Below are positions 18,178 to 28,500 of a DNA stretch of 64,000 nucleotides, piece after piece (positions within the stretch are counted from its first letter, which is position 1; every line of letters starts with the position of its first letter). The notes below the pieces were generated by a model. The model did not search any database, was not told where the DNA came from, and worked only from the letters and a program-made list of their open reading frames with translations. A program made the position numbers and the translations under genes. The stretch is from Aurantimonas manganoxydans SI85-9A1 (GTDB taxonomy: Bacteria > Pseudomonadota > Alphaproteobacteria > Rhizobiales > Rhizobiaceae): contig NZ_CH672387.1 in the NCBI RefSeq assembly GCF_000153465.1, positions 3,776,628 through 3,840,627 on the forward strand, written 5' to 3'.

Positions 18178-18453
18178 TTCCGCCAGCCGCGTTGTTGTGG
18201 ATTGCGCAGGATTCCGCAGTGGCTACTATGTCCGAATCGCAGCTGCCGGTGGGTGGACCGGTCGCTGCGTCAGCGTTTCTTTGCGTTTCGTCAGGGCACT
18301 TCCGGTGTTCTGGCTTCGGCTCCGGATGAATGCGAATCCCACATTCGCATCACCATTCCGGGCCACCGGCAGCGGCGGTGCGTGCGGTATGGCGCCTGCG
18401 GCCGGGACAAGGACGCCGGGATACGCTGGCTGACACGAACGGGGACTGACGGA
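18178..18453. other. intergenic region before divL with GANTC sites
   Basis: Between the ahcY terminator and the chosen divL start there is no RNA gene or separate coding region that I can support. The divL frame is open back to a TTG at 18202, but the residues it would add (Arg/Cys-rich, no recognised domain) do not look like protein. GANTC methylation sites for CcrM occur at 18210, 18234 and 18334, with another at 18130, so this is probably the divL promoter region. Confidence 0.5.
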
Positions 18454-21096
18454 ATGAACGAGGGGTGTGGATCCGGGCGCGGCGGCGCTTTCCGGACACG
18501 AATGGATTCTTGCGACGGGCGCCGTACCGCAACGGCAGACCGACACGCGCACACACCCGCATCGCCGTCCCGGCGGCGGGCCATCGGCTCCGGCCTCGCC
18601 ATCCTGGCACTGGCTCCCTCGCCGGCCTCGGCCCAGCTTCTGTCGCTGGCGGGCGGCGTCGACACCATGCTGGGACCGGCCGACATTCTCTATCTGGCCC
18701 TCGTTGCCATGCTGATCGGGGCCTCGATGCTGAGCGCGGTCTTCCTGATCCGCCAGCGCGCCGCGACCGCCACCGAGAACGACATGCTGCGCGCCAGCCT
18801 GGCCGAAAGCCGGGCCGAAGCCGAAGCGCGCACCATGCTTCTGACCGCCGGCGAAGAGCGGCTTCTGGTCTATTCCGGCCCCGGCGCGCCGGAAATCCTC
18901 GGCGCTCTGCCCGGCCCCGCCGGCGCCCCGGTCGAGGAAAAGCGCTTCCTGTCCTTCGGCGACTGGATGGCTGCCGACGTCGCGCTGCGGCTGCAGACCG
19001 CGATCACCGCGCTGCGCCACGACGCCGAGCCCTTCAGTATCGAGATCGACCTGCCCCATGGCCGCCTGATCGAAGCCTCCGGCAAGACCATCGGCGGCCT
19101 TGCCGTCGTCCGCTTCGTCGCCCTGGAAGGCCTGCGCGAGCGCGCCCGCGAGGCCGAGATCGCCAGCGCCGATGCGCTCGCGATGATCGAGACGATGCAG
19201 AACCTGTTCAACGCCGCGCCGATCCCGGTCTGGCTGCGCGACCGCAACGGCCGCCTCGGCTGGGTGAACAACGCCTATGCGGCCTCGGTCGACGCAAAGG
19301 AGGCGGCCGACACGCTGGAGCGGCAGGTGGAGTTCCTGTCGGAGCAGGATCGCCTGACGATCGCCGCGCGGCTGTCCGAACAGGCCGTCTTCTCCGACAA
19401 GCTCTCGACCGTGGTCGCGGCCGACCGCCGCAATTTCGCGGTGGTGGAAGCCACCGGCCCGCTCGGCTCGGCCGGCCTTGCCATTGACGTGTCGGAGACC
19501 GAGCAGGTCCGCATGGAGCTGCGCCAGACCATCAACAGCCAGTCCGAGACCCTCGACCAGCTCACCACGGCGGTCGCCCGCTTCGACGACAAGACGCGTC
19601 TTACTTACCATAACGCCGCCTTCCAGCGCCTGTTCGACCTGACCAATTCCTATCTGGAATCGGAGCCGGACCATCTCGCCCTCCTCGACCATCTGCGCAC
19701 CCGTGGCATCCTGCCGGTGGAGAAGCTGTTCCGCAGCGAGATCCAGGACCAGGACCTCGCCGCCTACCGGGCGACCGAGCCGACCGAGACGATGTGGCAT
19801 CTGGCCGACGCCCGCACGTTGCGCGTCATCGCCACGCCGCAGCCCCAGGGCGGCGCCACCTGGATCTTCGAGGACATCACCGAGAAGCTCGATCTGGAAA
19901 GCCAGGTGAAGGCCACGGTCCAGCTGCAGCGCGAGACCATCGACTATCTGTCGGAGGCCGTCGCGGTGTTCGGCAGCGACGGCCGCCTGCGGCTGTCGAA
20001 CCCGTCCTTCGCCGAGCTGTTCGGGCTCAAGCCGGACTACCTCCTGTCACGGCCGCGCATCCACACCCTGTCCGATCTCGCCAGCGTCGCGATCCGCCGC
20101 ACGATCTCCTCCGCCGACACCGATGGCACGGCGTCCGCCGTCGGCGGCTGGCCGCTGTTCTGCCAGTCGGTCACCGCCTTCGACGAAACCCGCCGCGACA
20201 CCGAGACCGGCGAGATGATCCTGTCCTCCGGCCGCACCATCGCCTTCGCCATCGTGCCGTTGCCCAACGGCCAGACCATGCTGACCTTCTCCGACATCTC
20301 CGACGCGCGTCAGGCCGAACGGATGCTGCGCGAGAAGAACGAGGCCCTGGAGCAGGCCAACCAGATCAAGAACGACTTCGTCCAGCACGTGAACTACGAG
20401 CTGCGTTCGCCGCTGACCAACATCATCGGCTTCTCGGCGCTGCTGCGGTCCACCGAGACCGGGCCGCTCAACGAACGCCAGAGCGAGTATCTTGACTACA
20501 TCGCCGTCTCCACCAGCTCGCTCCTGACCATCGTCAACGACATCCTGGACCTTGCCACGGTCGATGCCGGCATCATGGAGCTCGACCTGTCCGAAGTGGA
20601 CATCGTCAGCACCGTCGAGCACGCGGCCGACGGCATCAGGGAGCGGCTGGAGGAAGCCGAGGTCACGCTGCGGATCGATCTCGCCAAGGCCGGCGAGACC
20701 TTCATGGCCGACAGCCACCGTCTCACCCAGATCCTCTTCAACCTCCTGTCGAACGCGGCGAATTTCGCACCGGCCGGCACTGCCGTCGACGTCGTCGCCA
20801 CACGCGGCCCGCGCGCCATCTCCTTTGCCGTCACCGATCGCGGCCCGGGCATTCCGGCGGACCAGATCGACCGGGTCTTCGAGCGCTTCGAATCCAATCC
20901 GGCCGGCGGGCGCCATTCCGGCGCGGGGCTGGGCCTGTCCATCGTCAAGAGCTTCGTCGAACTGCATCGCGGCACGATCTGCATCCAGTCCGCGCCGGAC
21001 GAGGGAACGACGGTGATCTGCGACTTCCCGCTCGACCCGGCTGCCCCGCTGCGCCACGATGGCGACGATCAGGCTTTCGAGGACGCCGCCGAATGA
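18454..21096 (+). CDS. divL: DivL, cell-cycle PAS-domain pseudo-histidine kinase with tyrosine in the H-box
   Basis: 880 residues from ATG 18454 (start uncertain; an in-frame ATG is at 18502). N-terminal hydrophobic segments (ILALAPSPASAQ and YLALVAMLIGASMLSAVFLI) are followed by a coiled coil, several PAS domains (about 230-620), a HisKA region and a HATPase domain (LFNLLSNAANFAP, DRGPGIP, GAGLGLSIVKS). The phospho-acceptor position is Tyr648 in HVNYELRSPLT instead of His, the hallmark of DivL. In Caulobacter DivL, membrane bound, binds DivK~P and sets the kinase/phosphatase balance of CckA and so CtrA activity. The stop overlaps the next gene (ATGA). Position between ahcY and tsaE matches Rhizobiales. 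Confidence 0.9.
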   Translation: MNEGCGSGRGGAFRTRMDSCDGRRTATADRHAHTPASPSRRRAIGSGLAILALAPSPASAQLLSLAGGVDTMLGPADILYLALVAMLIGASMLSAVFLIRQRAATATENDMLRASLAESRAEAEARTMLLTAGEERLLVYSGPGAPEILGALPGPAGAPVEEKRFLSFGDWMAADVALRLQTAITALRHDAEPFSIEIDLPHGRLIEASGKTIGGLAVVRFVALEGLRERAREAEIASADALAMIETMQNLFNAAPIPVWLRDRNGRLGWVNNAYAASVDAKEAADTLERQVEFLSEQDRLTIAARLSEQAVFSDKLSTVVAADRRNFAVVEATGPLGSAGLAIDVSETEQVRMELRQTINSQSETLDQLTTAVARFDDKTRLTYHNAAFQRLFDLTNSYLESEPDHLALLDHLRTRGILPVEKLFRSEIQDQDLAAYRATEPTETMWHLADARTLRVIATPQPQGGATWIFEDITEKLDLESQVKATVQLQRETIDYLSEAVAVFGSDGRLRLSNPSFAELFGLKPDYLLSRPRIHTLSDLASVAIRRTISSADTDGTASAVGGWPLFCQSVTAFDETRRDTETGEMILSSGRTIAFAIVPLPNGQTMLTFSDISDARQAERMLREKNEALEQANQIKNDFVQHVNYELRSPLTNIIGFSALLRSTETGPLNERQSEYLDYIAVSTSSLLTIVNDILDLATVDAGIMELDLSEVDIVSTVEHAADGIRERLEEAEVTLRIDLAKAGETFMADSHRLTQILFNLLSNAANFAPAGTAVDVVATRGPRAISFAVTDRGPGIPADQIDRVFERFESNPAGGRHSGAGLGLSIVKSFVELHRGTICIQSAPDEGTTVICDFPLDPAAPLRHDGDDQAFEDAAE

Positions 21097-22661
21097 ATGC
21101 CTCACGCCCGGCAACGATCGCGAGCGACGCGCCGGACGCGCTCGTCGAGATCGTCCGCATTCCGCTGGCTGACGAAGCCGCCACGCTGCGGCTCGGCGGC
21201 GATCTGGCGCTGGCCCTGACGGCGGGCGACGTCGTCGCGCTGATCGGTGATCTGGGCGCCGGCAAGTCGACGCTCGCACGCGCCGCGATCCGCACCCTGG
21301 CCGACAACCCGGAGCTCGAGGTGCCGTCGCCGACCTACACGCTGGTGCAGCCCTACGAGACGGTTCCGCCGGCGGCGCATCTCGATCTCTACCGCCTGTC
21401 GGGCGACGACGAACTGGACGAACTCGGCTTCGAGGAAATGGCGCGGGACGGCATCGTCTTCGTCGAATGGCCTCAGAACGCCCCGTCGGCGCTGGCCGCG
21501 GCCACGGTGACGGTCACGCTGGACAATACCCCCGGCGGCGGCCGGACCGCCCATGTGAGCGCCGACGCCGAGGCGACGCCCCGCATCCTGCGTTCGCTGG
21601 CGATCCGCCGCTTCCTCGCGGAAGCCGGCTGCGCGGAACAACCCCGCTGCCGCTTCAGAGGCGATGCCTCCAGCCGCCGCTACGAGACGGTGGACAGGGA
21701 CGGCCTGACGCTGGTGGTCATGGACGCTCCGCGCCAGCCCGATGGCCCGCCCATCCGCGACGGCCTGCCCTACAGCCGCGTCGCCCATCTCGCCGAGGAC
21801 GTCGCGCCCTTCGTGGCCGTTGCCAATGCGCTGTCCGCTGAGGGCTTCGCGGCACCGCGGATCCACCGTGCCGATCTGGACGCCGGCCTCCTGCTGATCG
21901 AGCATCTGGGCAGCCAGACCCTGCTCGACGCCGATGGCCGCCCGGTCCCCGAACGCTACGAGGCTGCGGCAGAGGCGCTCGCCGCCCTGCACGGGACCCG
22001 CTGGGACTCGGCCATGCCGGTTGCGGATGGCGTTTGCCACACGGTGCCGCCCTATGATCGCCGCGCCATGCGCATGGAAGTCGACCTCCTGCCCGACTGG
22101 TATCTTCCCCATGCCCGGCGTCGATCGGCCAGTCCCGACGAGACGGCGCGTTTCGCGCAGATCTGGAACGGCCTCTTCGATGCGCTGGACGATGCGGAGA
22201 CCAGCCTGGTGCTGCGCGACTTCCATTCGCCCAACATCATCTGGCGCCCGGCTGAAGAGGGCCTCGCCCGGATCGGCCTCATCGACTTCCAGGATGCGCT
22301 GATCGGCCCGGCCGCCTACGATCTCGCCTCGCTGGCACAGGATGCCCGCGTCGACGTGTCGGCCGAACTCGAGGCGCGGCTGACCGCGCACTACGTCTCG
22401 CTGCGCGCCAGGGATGCGGGTTTCGACGCCTCCGGTTTCGAGCGCGCCTACGCCATCATGGCGGCCCAGCGGGGATCCAAGATCCTCGGAATATTCGTGC
22501 GATTGCTGGAACGCGACGGCAAGCCGCAATATCTCCGTCACATCCCACGGATTAAAGCCTATCTGGCGCGCACGCTCGACCACCCGTCCCTGACGGCCCT
22601 GCGCGATCTGTACCAAGACTGGGGCGTCCTCGACGAGGCACCGACGCAGCGCCCCCTTTGA
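21093..22661 (+). CDS. tsaE: TsaE fused to an aminoglycoside-phosphotransferase-type sugar kinase (AmgK-like)
   Basis: 522 residues, two domains. Residues about 15-165 are TsaE, the ATPase of the t6A tRNA-modification complex: P-loop GDLGAGKST at 52-60, then PSPTYTLVQPY, HLDLYRL and FVEWPQ. Residues about 180-510 are an APH-fold kinase (RFRGDASSRRYETV nucleotide loop, catalytic LVLRDFHSPNIIW, metal-binding LIDFQDALIGPAAYDLASL). In Pseudomonas and Caulobacter the kinase AmgK phosphorylates MurNAc at C1 next to MurU, and a MurU-like gene follows here by 17 bases. The fusion is a recurring alphaproteobacterial form. The start overlaps divL by ATGA. Confidence 0.92.
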   Translation: MNASRPATIASDAPDALVEIVRIPLADEAATLRLGGDLALALTAGDVVALIGDLGAGKSTLARAAIRTLADNPELEVPSPTYTLVQPYETVPPAAHLDLYRLSGDDELDELGFEEMARDGIVFVEWPQNAPSALAAATVTVTLDNTPGGGRTAHVSADAEATPRILRSLAIRRFLAEAGCAEQPRCRFRGDASSRRYETVDRDGLTLVVMDAPRQPDGPPIRDGLPYSRVAHLAEDVAPFVAVANALSAEGFAAPRIHRADLDAGLLLIEHLGSQTLLDADGRPVPERYEAAAEALAALHGTRWDSAMPVADGVCHTVPPYDRRAMRMEVDLLPDWYLPHARRRSASPDETARFAQIWNGLFDALDDAETSLVLRDFHSPNIIWRPAEEGLARIGLIDFQDALIGPAAYDLASLAQDARVDVSAELEARLTAHYVSLRARDAGFDASGFERAYAIMAAQRGSKILGIFVRLLERDGKPQYLRHIPRIKAYLARTLDHPSLTALRDLYQDWGVLDEAPTQRPL

Positions 22662-22678
22662 GCCCGGACAAGAGCCGC

Positions 22679-23422
22679 ATGACCCTGACGACCACCCCGC
22701 CCTTCAAGCCCAAGACCGCCATGGTTCTGGCCGCCGGCCTCGGCAAGCGCATGCGGCCGATCACCTCGACCATTCCCAAGCCCCTCGTCGAGATCCGGGG
22801 CAAGGCGCTGATCGATTACGGGCTCGATGCGCTGGCCCGCAACGGCGTCGAGCGCGTCGTCGTCAACGTGCATTACATGGCCGATCTGATGCGGGCGCAT
22901 CTGCGCAAGCGCAAGGACATGGAGATCATCGTCTCCGACGAGCAGGACGAGTTGCTGGATTCGGGTGGCGGCATCGTCAAGGCGCTGCCGGAGCTCGGAT
23001 CCGAGCCCTTCTACGTGATCAATTCCGACACGTTCTGGATCGACGGCTACCGCGACAATCTCGATCTGATGGCGCATCTGTGGAACCCGGCGCGCATGGA
23101 TATGTCGCTGCTGATCGCCGACATGCAGCAGGCCACCGGCTACGACGGCAAGGGCGATTTCGTCATGGATGTCGAGGGCCGGCTGACCCGCGTCGAGGAG
23201 CGCGACATGTCGCCCTTCATCTATGCCGGCGTCGCGATCATGAAGCCCGAGATCTTCGCCGGCATGAAGCCGGAGAAATTCTCGCTGAACCGCGTCTTCG
23301 ACGATCTGATCGACGCCGACCGCCTCTATGGCGTGCGGCTCGGCGGCCTGTGGATCACGGTCGGAACGCCCGGCGCCATCCCTCTCGCGGAGGCCGCCTT
23401 CATCGCCAGCGCCGCCGCCTGA
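22679..23422 (+). CDS. murU: MurU-like sugar-1-phosphate nucleotidyltransferase
   Basis: 247 residues from ATG 22679 (a TTG at 22658 overlapping the previous stop is possible). The nucleotidyltransferase signature AMVLAAGLGKRMRPIT with the PKPLVEI lysine motif is at the N-terminus, and a metal-binding VINSDTFW segment lies near residue 115 (the usual NGD/NSD acid). With the upstream AmgK-like kinase domain it fits the MurNAc-1-phosphate uridylyltransferase of the cell-wall recycling route, which makes UDP-MurNAc without de novo synthesis and gives fosfomycin tolerance. Sequence alone does not exclude other NDP-sugar substrates; context is the main support. Confidence 0.85.
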   Translation: MTLTTTPPFKPKTAMVLAAGLGKRMRPITSTIPKPLVEIRGKALIDYGLDALARNGVERVVVNVHYMADLMRAHLRKRKDMEIIVSDEQDELLDSGGGIVKALPELGSEPFYVINSDTFWIDGYRDNLDLMAHLWNPARMDMSLLIADMQQATGYDGKGDFVMDVEGRLTRVEERDMSPFIYAGVAIMKPEIFAGMKPEKFSLNRVFDDLIDADRLYGVRLGGLWITVGTPGAIPLAEAAFIASAAA

Positions 23423-23574
23423 GCCGCTGCGCGTCGCCGACGGTTTACCACTGCAAAACAAACAGATCACCTCGCTGAACACTTATTTGTGTTTGCATTC
23501 CGAGGGCTGCCGTTGAGCCTTTTCTAACGCACCGGCCCGCAGAGTGCTGCCTGAGCACAAGACGGGTGGATTTG

Positions 23575-25440
23575 ATGCGGACAGACGGCCATTTCGCGCT
23601 GCAACAGCTGCAGACCGAAATCCTCGAGGCGATTGCCCTGGGTTCGCAGTTCCACGTCATTGCCAACCTCCTGTGCGCGCGCGTCGAAAGCCTGGCGCCC
23701 GGCGTGATCTGCTCGATCCTTCTGATCGACGAGAACCGCCAGCTGCGCTCTCTGGCGGCTCCGTCGCTGCCCGCGCATTACTGCGAAGCGCTGAATGGGC
23801 TAGACATCGGGCCAAGTGCCGGCTCGTGCGGCACTGCGGCATTCCGTGGCGAGCCGGTCGTGGTGACCGATATCGCCACCGACCCGCTCTGGTTCGGCTA
23901 CGCGCAGCTCGCGCTACCGTTGGGGCTGAGGGCCTGCTGGTCGAGCCCGATCTGCGATTCCTCGGGACGCGTCGCCGCAACCTTCGCCTTCTATTATCCG
24001 GTCCAGCGCGGCCCGAGCGCGTTCGAGCGACAGATCGTTGATGCCTGCGTGCATCTGTGCACGATCTCCATCGCCCACACGCAGATGCAGCAGCACAACC
24101 ATCACCTCGCCTATTTCGACCAGTTGACGAACCTGCCCAACCGTCGGTGTTTCGACGAGGCGATCACCGCGTTGGCGCTCGAGACGTCGCCGAGCTTCGC
24201 GCTGATCCTCGTCGACATCGACCATCTGAAGGCGATCAACGATTCCATGGGCCACATGGTCGGCGACCGGCTGATCCGCGAGGTCGCCCAACGCCTGCGC
24301 GACAGCGACGCCGCCGCCGTCAGTGCCGCCTACCGGCTGAGCGGCGACGAGTTCGCTGTAGTCTGCGATCCCTGCCGCAATCATGCCGAGCTCGCGCGGA
24401 TCGCCCACGCGATCCGTCGCCGGATGAGCCCGCCCTTCGAGTGCAACGGCAACATGATGGTGCCGCAGGTCACGCTCGGCGGCGTCGTCTACGGTCCGGA
24501 CGGAAGCGACGCCGAAACGCTGCGGCAGAACGCCGATTTCGCGCTCTACCATGCCAAGGAAACCGACCGCGGCAGCTACGTCGCCTTCGATGCCGAGCTG
24601 CGGACCACCATCATGCAACGGGTCGAGACCATCCGCGAGGTCGACCAGGCGTTGTCGGAAGACCGGATCCTGACCTACTACCAGCCCGTCGTCCGGCTCG
24701 ACACGGCCGAAATCGTCGGGCTCGAAGCCTTGGCGCGCATGGTCACGCCCGATGGGCGGATCGTCGCCGCGGGGGCCTTCTCGGCGGCCTTTTCCGACAA
24801 CAAGGTCGCCTCGCGTATCAGCGAGCGCATGTTCGCGCAGATCGCCCGCGATCTCGCGGCCTGGATCGCTCGCGGCCTGCCGATCCAGCATGTGGGTATC
24901 AACCTCGCCCCCGCAGATTTCGAATCCGGCGATCTGGAGGCGCGGTTCCTCGCGCCCTTCGAGGCGGCCGGGGTGCCGTATCATCAGCTCGTCGTCGAGG
25001 TGACCGAGAACGTCTTCCTCGACGGGCTCGGCGAGGATGTCGCCGAGAGCCTGACGCGGCTTCGCAACCTCGGCGTCCTGGTTTCGCTGGATGATTTCGG
25101 CACCGGCTTCGCCTCCCTCACCCACCTGCTCAAGCTGCCGGTGGACATCATCAAGATCGACCGCTCCTTCGTCGACCAGATGCTCACCGACGCGCCGAGC
25201 AGCGCGATCATCGAGGGGCTGATGGGCATCGCCGACAAGCTGGGCATGCGGGTCGTGGCCGAGGGGATCGAGAATGCAGGACAGGCCGAACGGCTGAACG
25301 AGCTCGGCTATGTTCTCGGCCAGGGCTACCATTTCGCCCGCCCCGCCGATTTCAACAGCACCACCGACCTCTTGCAGCTCTTCGCCCAACGCAAGGCGCA
25401 GCCGCCGGTCGTCGCAAAGGGCTGGGCCGAGGCGTCCTGA
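23575..25440 (+). CDS. GAF-GGDEF-EAL cyclic-di-GMP signalling protein
   Basis: 621 residues from ATG 23575 (in-frame GTG at 23566 also possible). A GAF domain (about 10-170, with the family GPSAGSCGTAAFRGEPVVVTDI) is followed by a GGDEF domain whose active loop reads SGDEF (256-260) in place of GGDEF, and an EAL domain with EAL at 384-386, NLAPADF, EVTENV, DDFGTGFASL and KIDRSF. The EAL residues look complete, so the protein is best predicted to be a c-di-GMP phosphodiesterase with an altered, perhaps regulatory, GGDEF domain. It stands alone between murU and addB, which are normally adjacent in Rhizobiales, so it looks inserted. Confidence 0.93.
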   Translation: MRTDGHFALQQLQTEILEAIALGSQFHVIANLLCARVESLAPGVICSILLIDENRQLRSLAAPSLPAHYCEALNGLDIGPSAGSCGTAAFRGEPVVVTDIATDPLWFGYAQLALPLGLRACWSSPICDSSGRVAATFAFYYPVQRGPSAFERQIVDACVHLCTISIAHTQMQQHNHHLAYFDQLTNLPNRRCFDEAITALALETSPSFALILVDIDHLKAINDSMGHMVGDRLIREVAQRLRDSDAAAVSAAYRLSGDEFAVVCDPCRNHAELARIAHAIRRRMSPPFECNGNMMVPQVTLGGVVYGPDGSDAETLRQNADFALYHAKETDRGSYVAFDAELRTTIMQRVETIREVDQALSEDRILTYYQPVVRLDTAEIVGLEALARMVTPDGRIVAAGAFSAAFSDNKVASRISERMFAQIARDLAAWIARGLPIQHVGINLAPADFESGDLEARFLAPFEAAGVPYHQLVVEVTENVFLDGLGEDVAESLTRLRNLGVLVSLDDFGTGFASLTHLLKLPVDIIKIDRSFVDQMLTDAPSSAIIEGLMGIADKLGMRVVAEGIENAGQAERLNELGYVLGQGYHFARPADFNSTTDLLQLFAQRKAQPPVVAKGWAEAS

Positions 25441-25566
25441 GACCAATACCGCGCGCCGCAAGGAACCGGCGCGAACGCCGCTCGCCCCGCCGGGACCCCC
25501 CGTGCAATCGGGCCGCGCCGGCAACTGGCCCGTGCGAATCGTCCGGGCTTGGCCTAGACTCGGTGC

Positions 25567-28500
25567 ATGACCGCCAACCTTTTTTCGATCCCGCCGGGAC
25601 GGCCTTTCCTTGCCACGCTTGCCGAAGGCCTGCTCGACGGTCGCATCGTGCCGTCCTTCCGCTATACGGGCGATCCGCTGGCCCTGGCCGGCGCGACGAT
25701 CTACGTGCCGACCCGCCGCGCCGCGCGCGCGCTGGCCGGGGAATTCGCCCGGCTTCTGGGCACCGGCAGCGCCATCCTCCCCGCCATCCGGCCGATCGGC
25801 GAGAGCGACGAGGCCAGCCAGTTCGCGCCCGAGGGCGAGCGGCCGTCGCTGGAACCGTCCATGGGCGAACTGGAACGGCGTCTGCAGCTCGCGCGCCTCG
25901 CTCGGCAATGGCGCTCGGTCACGCGCGGCCGTGAATTCGAGGCGCTGATCGGCGAAGAGGCCGTGCTGCCGGCCTCCGCCGCCGACGCCCTGTGGCTGGC
26001 GGCCGATCTTGGCGCGCTGCTCGACGAGGTCGAGACCGAGGGCACCAGCCTCGGTAAGCTCGCGGGCCTTGCTCCCGACGCCCTGTCCGACTGGTGGCAG
26101 CTCACCGTCACGTTCCTGTCGATCGTCACGGAAACCTGGCCACAGGCGCTGGCCGAGGCCGGCCGGGTCAGCGAGGCCACGGCCAAGAATGTCTGGCTGC
26201 GGGCCGAGGCCCAGCGGCTGCGGCGCGATCCCGGCATCGGTCCGGTGATCCTCGCCGGCTCCACCGCCACCGCCCCCGCGACGATCGAACTGATGCACGC
26301 CATCGCCCATCTCGAGCATGGCGCCCTGGTGCTGCCCGGTCTCGACCGGCATCTCGATCCGGAGGCCTTCGCCGCGATCTCCCGCGAGGGCGCGATCTCG
26401 GCGCCCGGCCATCCACAATACGGCCTGAAGACCATCCTCGCCCGCTTCGCCCTGCCACCGGAGGCGGTGACGCATCTGGCTCCGAACGAGGAGCCTGCCC
26501 TCACCGCCCGCGAGGCTTTCGTCGCCGATGCGCTGCGCCCCGCCGAAACCACCCATCGCTGGCGCGAGACGGCGCGCGATCACGGCGCAGAGGCCCTGGA
26601 CGGTCTCGCTCTCGTCGAGGCGAATGACGAACGCGAGGAGGCCCTCGCGATCGCCTGCGCAATGCGCGCGGCGCTGGCCGATCCGGATGCGACGACGGCG
26701 CTGATTACCCCGGACCGCAATCTCGCCCGCCGGGTCGTCTCGGAACTCGCCCGCTTCGGCATCGCCGCCAATGATTCCGGCGGCCGGCCGCTGGCGGCCA
26801 CGCCGCCCGGCACGCTGCTGACCACCCTCGCCGCCGTTGCGTTGCAGCCGGGCGACCCGATCGCCCTGATCGCGCTTCTGAAGCATCCGCTGACCCGGCT
26901 CGGCATGCCTGCTGCCGAGGCCCGCCGCGCCGCCCGCGCCATCGAGATGCTGGCCCTGCGCGGTTCGGTCGGCATTCCTGACGGCGCCCGCCTCGGCGCC
27001 ATCGTCGCCGCGCGGCGCAGGATGCTGGAGACGGCGACCCACATGCCGCGGCCGGTCCGCATCCTGCCCGAGGCCGAGCGCGAACTGGCCCAGATCATGG
27101 CCGACCGCCTGGAGGCGGCGCTGGAACCGCTGTCCGCCCTGCGCGACGGGACCGAACGCGAGATCGCGGCCTATGCGACCGCGCTGACACGCTGTCTCGA
27201 GGCCGTGGCGGCGGATGCCGACGAGGACGCCTCCGAAGTCTATGCCGAGGAGGCCGGCCGGGCGATGGTCGAGTTCCTGAGCGACATCGTGCGGGCGCCC
27301 GACACCGGCTTCGGCTTCGCGTCGCGCGAACTCGGCGACGTCATCGATGCGCTGATCGCCGGCGTCACGGTCAAGCCGCGCGGCGGCCTCTCCGCCCGCG
27401 CCTTCGTCTGGGGCACGCTGGAGGCGCGGCTGCAGAGCGTCGACATGGCGATCCTCGGCGGCCTCAACGAAGGTACCTGGCCCGGCGGCACCAAGAGCGG
27501 CGCCTTCCTGTCGCGGCTGATGCGCCGCGAGATCGCGCTCGACCCGCCGGAGCGGCGCATCGGCCTGGCCGCCCACGATTTCTGGATGGCGATGGGCGCC
27601 CGAAAGGTCGTCATCACACGTTCGCGGCGTGCCGGCGGCGCTCCGGCGATCGCCTCGCGCTGGCTGCAGCGGCTGACGACTCTGGCCGGCGAGGACGGCA
27701 CCGCGCGTCTGCGGGCCGCCGGACAGACCTATCTCGATCATGCCCGCCGGCTCGACGACGCGCCGGCCGATGCCGGACAGGACATCCGCGCGGCCCGCCC
27801 CGAGCCGCGCCCGCCGCTGGACCGCCGGCCGACCTCCTATTCGATCACCGATGTCGAGACGTTGATCCGCGATCCCTACGCGATCCATGCCCGCAAGATC
27901 ATGAATCTCGAGCCGCTGCCCGAACTGATGCGCGATCCGCACGCCGCCGAACGCGGCAATCTCTTCCACGACATTCTCGGCCGCTTCGTCCAGCGCGGCC
28001 ACGATCCCGACGCGGGCGATGCCGAAGCGGAGATCCTCGCCATCGCCCGCGAGCGCTTTGATGAGGAGATGCTGCCGCCGGACATCGAGGCCGTGTGGTG
28101 GCCGCGCGCAGAATCGCTGTGCGCCAACTTCATCGCCTGGGAGCGCGAGCGCGGGCCCCGTGTGGCGACGCGCCATGCCGAGATCGGCGGCGCTTACGAT
28201 TTCACCGACCTGGCGACGACGCTGCGCGGGCGGGCCGACCGCGTCGATGTCATGGCCGACGGCTCGACCGAGATCCTCGACTTCAAGACCGGCACGACAC
28301 CGTCGGTCTCGCAGGCCCGCGCGCTGCTGGCCCCGCAACTGCCGCTGGAAGGCGCCATGGCCAAGCTCGGCGCCTTTGCCGACGCCGGCACCGCCTCGGC
28401 GATTTCCGACCTCGTCTATGTCCGCCTGCGCGAACGCACGCTCTACGAGGACCATCTCGCCAGTGACGGCGGTCGCAAGGGCGAGCCGGTCGATCCCGAC

